DNA of 64,000 nucleotides from Marinobacter sp. F3R08 (GTDB lineage: Bacteria > Pseudomonadota > Gammaproteobacteria > Pseudomonadales > Oleiphilaceae). The position numbers and the translations under genes were made by a program. The stretch lies in NCBI RefSeq assembly GCF_018860425.1, contig NZ_JAHKPI010000025.1, forward strand, positions 342,524 to 406,523, read 5' to 3'. The notes below the pieces were generated by a model, which ran no database searches, was not told the origin of the DNA, and worked only from the letters and a program-made list of their open reading frames with translations. The first letter of the stretch is position 1; each line of letters begins with the position of its first letter. Shown piece by piece: positions 59,451-64,000 of the stretch.

Positions 59451-61829
59451 TTAGTTAATGGTTACTGCCAAGCGTGCACCAATTACGCGATAAGTGGCTC
59501 CATTATCCAACGTGTACTCATACACCGGCAAAACAGTAGCCGTGCCAGGTCCGGTAAACTTTAGCGAAGCACTATCGTTGGTGTAATCGGCTGTGCTGGC
59601 CAGCACAATGAATCGGTTCGTTTCAATCGTCTCGGTTACACCCAGCTGCGAGGTCAGGGTCACAGCCGCTGTCACACCAGCATTTGATGCCACACTGATG
59701 TCGCTCGCCACCGGATCAATGCTAACAGGGTAATCGGTAAACCACTGGGCGTAATCCGTCGTCAGCCCGTGAGTGCCGGCAACGTAGTAGCTTTCAGCTT
59801 CGCTTTGATCCCGGAACGTCCAAGGCCAGAACGTTGTGCCGCGGTGTTTGGAAGCCTCCATTACCGAGGGGGACAAATATTTGTAGTAAGGGTTAAAAGT
59901 AGACGAATACAACTGGGTCGCTTTCAGGATCTGACGTAAGTTTTTCGTCATATTGCTGTCGGTAACAAAAACAGCCAGGAACCCACCAGAAACACCGGGC
60001 ATCACCTCTTGCAACTTCAGCAACTGATCAGAATTAAATGAAATTACGATGACCTGGTCCCAAACGTCGTTGCGATCGATCGCCTGCTTCAAGTGCTCAA
60101 CTATCTCAAGGTTGCCGCTCTTTATCTCGATAAAATGAACCACCTTTTTCTCCTTCAAGGCAGTAAAGAACTCGTCCAACGTTGGTATAGCGTGCGCACC
60201 TTCAACCGTCAGCGCTTTCAATTCGTCCAGCGTTTTGTCCTCAACCGGCCCTGTGCCGTCAGTGGTCCGATCCAAAGTGCTGTCGTGTATTACAACAATG
60301 TGGTTGTCCTTGGTGAGGTAGATGTCTGATTCAACCGCATCCGCTCCCAATTCTGCGGCTTTCAAAGCGCCAGCCAGGGTATTTTCTGCCACCAATGATG
60401 GCACCCCTCGGTGACCAATAATCAGAGGCTTCCGCAATAATGTGTTTTCCGGCAGCTTAGCCAGGAACTCATAGGCCTGTTCGGGAGAATCCGTTACCAG
60501 ACCGTTCACGCCGGACAGAAGCGCGTCGGTAGTTTGTTCGCTGTTTGGTGCTGCCAGCTTGCCCCAAACAGAGACCAGGCGGTTCTGAAGGTATGCCACA
60601 GCTGATTTTTCCAACAGAGATGCCGGCAGTATCGCAATCTTTGCTTTTGCCTGGTTGGTTTCCTGAGTAATGCTCAAAAGATCTGTCGGAGCTGCTGTCA
60701 GGCCCGCACCAGTGAAGTCCATTGCCGCACGGATCATCGGCATTTTTACCCGTGCATCCCGCAAAAGCTCAGGGCTGTCAGATACCAACGTTAGGTCGAC
60801 GAGTTGATGTTTCTCTACCACAGGAGCCAGGGCATCTACTGCGGCCTGTGACGTCACATAAAGCATCGGCAACGCTTTGAACTGCTCGTTTTCAACAAGG
60901 CTGTCCAAATAGCCCAAACTGCCACCATCCTCGGTCGTCAGCATCAATTGATCGTCGAGTTGCAAGAAGATCGGGAAGGAGGGTTCACGCGCGAGTTCAG
61001 AAAGGGTCGGCGCTGCTAAAGCAATACTCGGAGCCATAGAAGCGCCAGTCTCCGGCTCTGCCACATCAGCCATTGGCGATAATGGCGGTAATGCTGTCAA
61101 CTGCTCAGTCACAGTCACTTCATCAACCCGGAGAAGACTACCGGCCGCTTGGAAAGCCACACCCCCTTGGGAAAACTGACTATCCAATTCGGAATCTTGC
61201 ATCAACTCCCCATTCATGAAGTGCTGGACCCGATCCCCATGGACAACGATTGTGGCAGTGTACAGCTGATCCGGAGCAATAGTTTCTGAATATCGCTGCT
61301 TGTCCACGACGGCCCACTCGCCCTGGTTGCGCAGGGCGTGCTCTGTACCGTTTTCAGCGGTCGCTTTCTGACGAATCGCCATTTGATAATAAGGCTCGAC
61401 ACTCATACCAACGCGATACTGGAAACCGACCCAACGGGTCTCGGTATTTGCTTCCTGAATGGTAAACACAACGTCAATGCGGTAGTTGCTTTTCTCTTGA
61501 AGCGTTTCGGGCAACTTAAGACTGACGGGGTTGTAGTTGTCTCCCCGGCCGTCCACAAACAAGCTGCCGTTGCTGGTGTAAAACATATCCTCCGTGCCGC
61601 TCATGGCTACCCAACCTTCAGGTAGTTTACCTTCGGTCAGAGCCTCAAAGTCTTCCTCCAACAGCACCTCAGGAATGGGTTCCGGGTCCGGATCAGGAGT
61701 CGGTTCCGGATTGGTTATTGAAGAATCTGCGCCATCGTCACCGTCACCACTGCGGCTTGAGTCGCTGTTACACCCAGCGAGACTGGCGATTGCTGCCAGC
61801 ATCATCACGTAAAAGAACTGCTTGTACAT
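59451..61829 (-). CDS. Large GDPD-family lipoprotein with tandem barrel-like domains
   Basis: A 792-residue lipoprotein (lipobox IASLAGC, Cys 20) with an acidic Pro/Asp linker (NPEPTPDPDPEPIPEV). Residues about 58-250 form a beta-rich jelly-roll-like domain (LEEDFEALTEGKLPEGW). About 280-470 resembles a degenerate GDPD barrel (VDLTLVSDSPELLRDARVKM, VNGLVTDSPEQAYEFL). About 475-715 is an active GDPD domain: IIGHRGVPSLVAENTLAGAL, ELGADAVESDIYLTKDNHIV, then VIHDSTLDRTTDG. A terminal beta domain ends it. It would release glycerol phosphate or alcohols from phosphodiesters at the cell surface. It is divergent from phnDC. Confidence 0.85.
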   Translation of the reverse strand: MYKQFFYVMMLAAIASLAGCNSDSSRSGDGDDGADSSITNPEPTPDPDPEPIPEVLLEEDFEALTEGKLPEGWVAMSGTEDMFYTSNGSLFVDGRGDNYNPVSLKLPETLQEKSNYRIDVVFTIQEANTETRWVGFQYRVGMSVEPYYQMAIRQKATAENGTEHALRNQGEWAVVDKQRYSETIAPDQLYTATIVVHGDRVQHFMNGELMQDSELDSQFSQGGVAFQAAGSLLRVDEVTVTEQLTALPPLSPMADVAEPETGASMAPSIALAAPTLSELAREPSFPIFLQLDDQLMLTTEDGGSLGYLDSLVENEQFKALPMLYVTSQAAVDALAPVVEKHQLVDLTLVSDSPELLRDARVKMPMIRAAMDFTGAGLTAAPTDLLSITQETNQAKAKIAILPASLLEKSAVAYLQNRLVSVWGKLAAPNSEQTTDALLSGVNGLVTDSPEQAYEFLAKLPENTLLRKPLIIGHRGVPSLVAENTLAGALKAAELGADAVESDIYLTKDNHIVVIHDSTLDRTTDGTGPVEDKTLDELKALTVEGAHAIPTLDEFFTALKEKKVVHFIEIKSGNLEIVEHLKQAIDRNDVWDQVIVISFNSDQLLKLQEVMPGVSGGFLAVFVTDSNMTKNLRQILKATQLYSSTFNPYYKYLSPSVMEASKHRGTTFWPWTFRDQSEAESYYVAGTHGLTTDYAQWFTDYPVSIDPVASDISVASNAGVTAAVTLTSQLGVTETIETNRFIVLASTADYTNDSASLKFTGPGTATVLPVYEYTLDNGATYRVIGARLAVTIN

Positions 61830-62146
61830 GCTTTACTCTCCGTTGCTGCTTGGAACGAGATGGCAGCGTACGTACGGAAAGTGACGGAACGGTTTCGAGA
61901 ATAAGTCAAAACATCTAATGAATGCTCACATCAATCACAACTATCAGTCCAAGCCCCTCTATGCGCGCCTGGGATGCATTCCATTAACCAGGCCCGCATA
62001 AGGCGGGTGATTCGAATAGCCAACCATGCTCAACAGTTGCTCAGAAATAATCGCCCAGCTTTCAGAACCTTGTCGTTGTCACGTAACCATCACAATCTCT
62101 ATTTAGTATCCGGCCGATGATCGTTTCACAATCGAAGGATACAATT
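61830..62146. other. Divergent region between the GDPD gene and phnD
   Basis: A 317-bp region. It holds the promoters of both genes but no clear -35/-10 pair or full Pho box. CCCGC-ATAAGG-CGGG (about 61993-62008) is a small hairpin. I see no gene in it. Confidence 0.4.
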
Positions 62147-63091
62147 ATGAAAAAGCTGATGACCTTAACCTGCGCAGCCCTGATGACACCTATGCTCGCA
62201 CAGGGCGCATTCAAGCTGGACTCCCGATACAGTGATCAGGACGGTGACTTGATTGCGGACATTCCTCCCAAGTCTGAGCAGGTCGACCCTTCTACTCTGA
62301 TTTTTGCTTATACTCCTGTGGAAGACCCCTCGGTGTATGCTGAGGCATGGTCCGACTTTCTCGACCACCTGTCAGAGCAAACCGGCAAAAAAGTTCAGTT
62401 TTTCCCGGTTCAGTCCAACGCTGCGCAAATCGAAGCAATGCGTGCCGGCCGCCTCCATATTGCCGGCTTCAATACCGGTTCCAACCCGATTGCCGTCGCC
62501 TGTGGCGGATTCCGTCCTTTCACCATTATGGCTTCCGCTGACGGCTCATTCGGCTACGAGATGGAAATCATCACCCATCCCGACTCCGGAATTACCGACG
62601 TTGAGGGACTGAAAGGCCGTGAACTGGCTTTTACCTCCGAAACCTCCAACTCAGGCTTCAAAGCGCCGTCTGCCATCCTGAAAGCCGACTATGATCTTCT
62701 GCCAAACAGGGATTTCACCCCGGTGTTTTCCGGCAAACACGACAACTCCGTCCTTGGCGTCGCCAACAAAGACTATGACGCCGCTGCTGTCGCAAACTCT
62801 GTTATGTCCCGGATGCTGAATCGGGACGTTGTCAGCGAAGATCAGATCGTGTCTCTGTACAAGTCCCAGACCTTCCCCACCACCGGGTATGGCGTGGCGC
62901 ACAACCTGACGCCGGAACTGCAAGACAAGATCCAGCAGGCGTTTTTCTCCTTCGATTGGGAAGGCACGTCTCTGGAAGAGGAGTTCTCCAAATCAGGTGA
63001 AGCTCAGTTCATCCCCATTACTTTCCAGGAACACTGGGAAGTCATTCGTAAGATCGATGATGCCAACGGTGTAGTTTACAACTGCCGCTAA
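62147..63091 (+). CDS. phnD: Phosphonate/phosphite ABC transporter substrate-binding protein
   Basis: A 314-residue periplasmic PhnD-type protein. It has a signal peptide (TLTCAALMTPMLAQGA) and LIFAYTPVEDPSVYAEAWSD, FFPVQSNAAQIEAMRAGRLH, the conserved FNTGSNPIAVACGG, ELAFTSETSNSGFKAPSAIL and SGKHDNSVLGVANKDYDAAA. This form is often phosphite/phosphate-type rather than strict phosphonate. AAGGA is 8 nt before the ATG. It leads an operon continuing into phnC. Confidence 0.92.
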   Translation: MKKLMTLTCAALMTPMLAQGAFKLDSRYSDQDGDLIADIPPKSEQVDPSTLIFAYTPVEDPSVYAEAWSDFLDHLSEQTGKKVQFFPVQSNAAQIEAMRAGRLHIAGFNTGSNPIAVACGGFRPFTIMASADGSFGYEMEIITHPDSGITDVEGLKGRELAFTSETSNSGFKAPSAILKADYDLLPNRDFTPVFSGKHDNSVLGVANKDYDAAAVANSVMSRMLNRDVVSEDQIVSLYKSQTFPTTGYGVAHNLTPELQDKIQQAFFSFDWEGTSLEEEFSKSGEAQFIPITFQEHWEVIRKIDDANGVVYNCR

Positions 63092-63184
63092 AGGCTCAGA
63101 GCGCAAACCATCGTCAGCGGATTGACCATGTTGCGAGATGTGGTCAGCCCGCTGACTTATCATTATCAAACATGGCAACAAACT

Positions 63185-64000
63185 GTGCTTGAACTCGAAG
63201 CCTTATCAAAAACCTATAAAACCGGCGACCAGGCACTGACCAATGTCAGTTTCTCGGTGCCTGCGGGTCAGGTTGTCGGCCTGATAGGCCCCTCTGGCGC
63301 GGGCAAGTCTAGCCTGATCCGTTGTATCAACCGTCTGGTTGAACCCAGCTCCGGCAGGATTTACCTCGGCGAAACAGAGCTGACGAAACTCAGCGGCCGG
63401 GCTTTGCGCCAGGCTCGTCGGCGTATCGGTATGATTTTTCAGGAATATGCGTTGGTGGAGCGCCTTACAGTGATGGAGAACGTGCTGTCTGGGCGGCTGG
63501 GTTATGTCTCCGGCTGGCGCTCATTCCTGCGCCGGTACCCGAAGACCGACATAGACCAGGCCTTCAGCTTGCTCGAGCGGGTCGGGCTGGGTGATCACTA
63601 CAACAAGCGGGCAGATGAACTCTCCGGTGGTCAGCGCCAACGTGTGGGTATTGCCCGTGCATTGGAGCAAAACCCGGAACTGTTGCTGGCCGACGAACCC
63701 ACTGCGTCGCTCGACCCGAAAACCTCGCGTCAGATCATGCGCCTGATTCAGAGCGTCTGCCGGGAAATGAACCTGCCCGCCATTATCAATATTCACGATG
63801 TGGTGCTGGCCCAAAACTTTGCTGACCGGATCATTGGATTACAGGCTGGCGAGGTGGTATTTGACGGCCCACCGTCAGCCTTGACCCATGACGTGCTGAC
63901 TCGTATCTACGGCGCCGAGGACTGGGGCCAGGTGCAACAAAACAATGAGTCACAGGATGACGAAGCCCTTTTCAGCAACGCCAAAGTGCTGGAGAGATCA
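63185..64000 (+). CDS. phnC: Phosphonate/phosphite ABC transporter ATP-binding protein (3' end outside window)
   Basis: The frame runs off the window after about 272 residues. The ATPase motifs are complete: Walker [21 protein letters not shown] near residue 35, Q-loop [19 protein letters not shown], signature [20 protein letters not shown], Walker [14 protein letters not shown] and the His switch [26 protein letters not shown] is typical of PhnC. I use the GTG where the family begins; an in-frame ATG at 63128 is an alternative. Neither has a strong ribosome-binding site. Confidence 0.92.
   Translation, partial: MLELEALSKTYKTGDQALTNVSFSVPAGQVVGLIGPSGAGKSSLIRCINRLVEPSSGRIYLGETELTKLSGRALRQARRRIGMIFQEYALVERLTVMENVLSGRLGYVSGWRSFLRRYPKTDIDQAFSLLERVGLGDHYNKRADELSGGQRQRVGIARALEQNPELLLADEPTASLDPKTSRQIMRLIQSVCREMNLPAIINIHDVVLAQNFADRIIGLQAGEVVFDGPPSALTHDVLTRIYGAEDWGQVQQNNESQDDEALFSNAKVLERS

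Noticed and set aside
62080..62105. Possible Pho box before phnD
   Set aside because: TTGTCGTTGTCACGTAACCA shows one TGTCA-like half but not the two spaced CTGTCAT repeats, so the match is too weak to claim.
1..64000. CRISPR arrays, complete insertion sequences or rRNA genes
   Set aside because: No regularly spaced repeats with spacers, no transposase with terminal repeats and no rRNA sequence were seen; the only tandem repeats are the four iterons and the two tRNAs.

Overview
The window is chromosomal DNA of a marine gammaproteobacterium, most likely Marinobacter or a close relative. This rests on gene order and protein character: guaBA, aspS-ruvCAB-ybgC-tolQRAB-pal-cpoB, dapA-bamC-purC, a TIGR04219-type outer-membrane protein, TRAP transporters and class II HMG-CoA reductase. 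No database search was possible. All family names come from reading motifs and from memory of the families.

Layout. 1-8.1 kb is core: the 3' end of leuA, a cold-shock gene, prpE, xseA and guaBA. 8.1-27.0 kb is a compound insertion between guaA and tadA. The guaA 3' end is present three times (8133, 20451, 26958). The last copy reads E-W-E-stop directly before tadA, so it looks like the ancestral guaA-tadA junction. 27-31 kb holds tadA, galE, ugd, a HIT-family gene and fabR. 31-41 kb is the conserved aspS-ruv-tol-pal block. 41-50.6 kb holds two identical tRNA-Lys genes, nadA, bepA, a tusA-like gene, an AI-2E exporter gene, bcp, dapA, bamC, purC and a nucleotide-sugar epimerase. 50.7-52.4 kb has a RES/Xre toxin-antitoxin pair and an Lrp regulator. 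52.6-59.2 kb has a LysE exporter and a probable mevalonate-use locus (HMG-CoA reductase, a TRAP transporter and a divergent MocR regulator). 59.4-64 kb has a large GDPD lipoprotein and the start of a phosphonate/phosphite ABC transporter (phnD, phnC).

The main discovery is the island at 8147-20464. It combines a guaA-targeting tyrosine integrase, an AlpA regulator, an IncQ (RSF1010-like) repA-repC module with about 22-bp iterons overlapping the end of repC, and an origin of transfer resembling that of IncP plasmids (RK2/RP4). It also has a FitAB/StbCB-type toxin-antitoxin pair, an isolated trbJ-trbK-like-trbL block, and a large SMC-like ATPase that may be phage defence. It encodes no relaxase, TraJ, coupling protein, T4SS ATPase, KorB or TrbA. 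Yet it carries palindromes matching the IncP KorB operator (TTTAGCSGCTAAA) and TrbA operator (CGATATATCG). I infer a satellite element that is moved by, wired to and possibly remodels the mating pore of a helper IncP plasmid, by analogy with SGI1 on IncC plasmids.

The second segment, 20465-26957, is an older and decayed insertion. It carries an ECF42-type sigma factor with DGPF/VOC/DUF1428 partner genes (some truncated), a scrap of integrase, a scrap of a second sigma factor gene, an unrecognised exported protein and an orphan TRAP binding protein.
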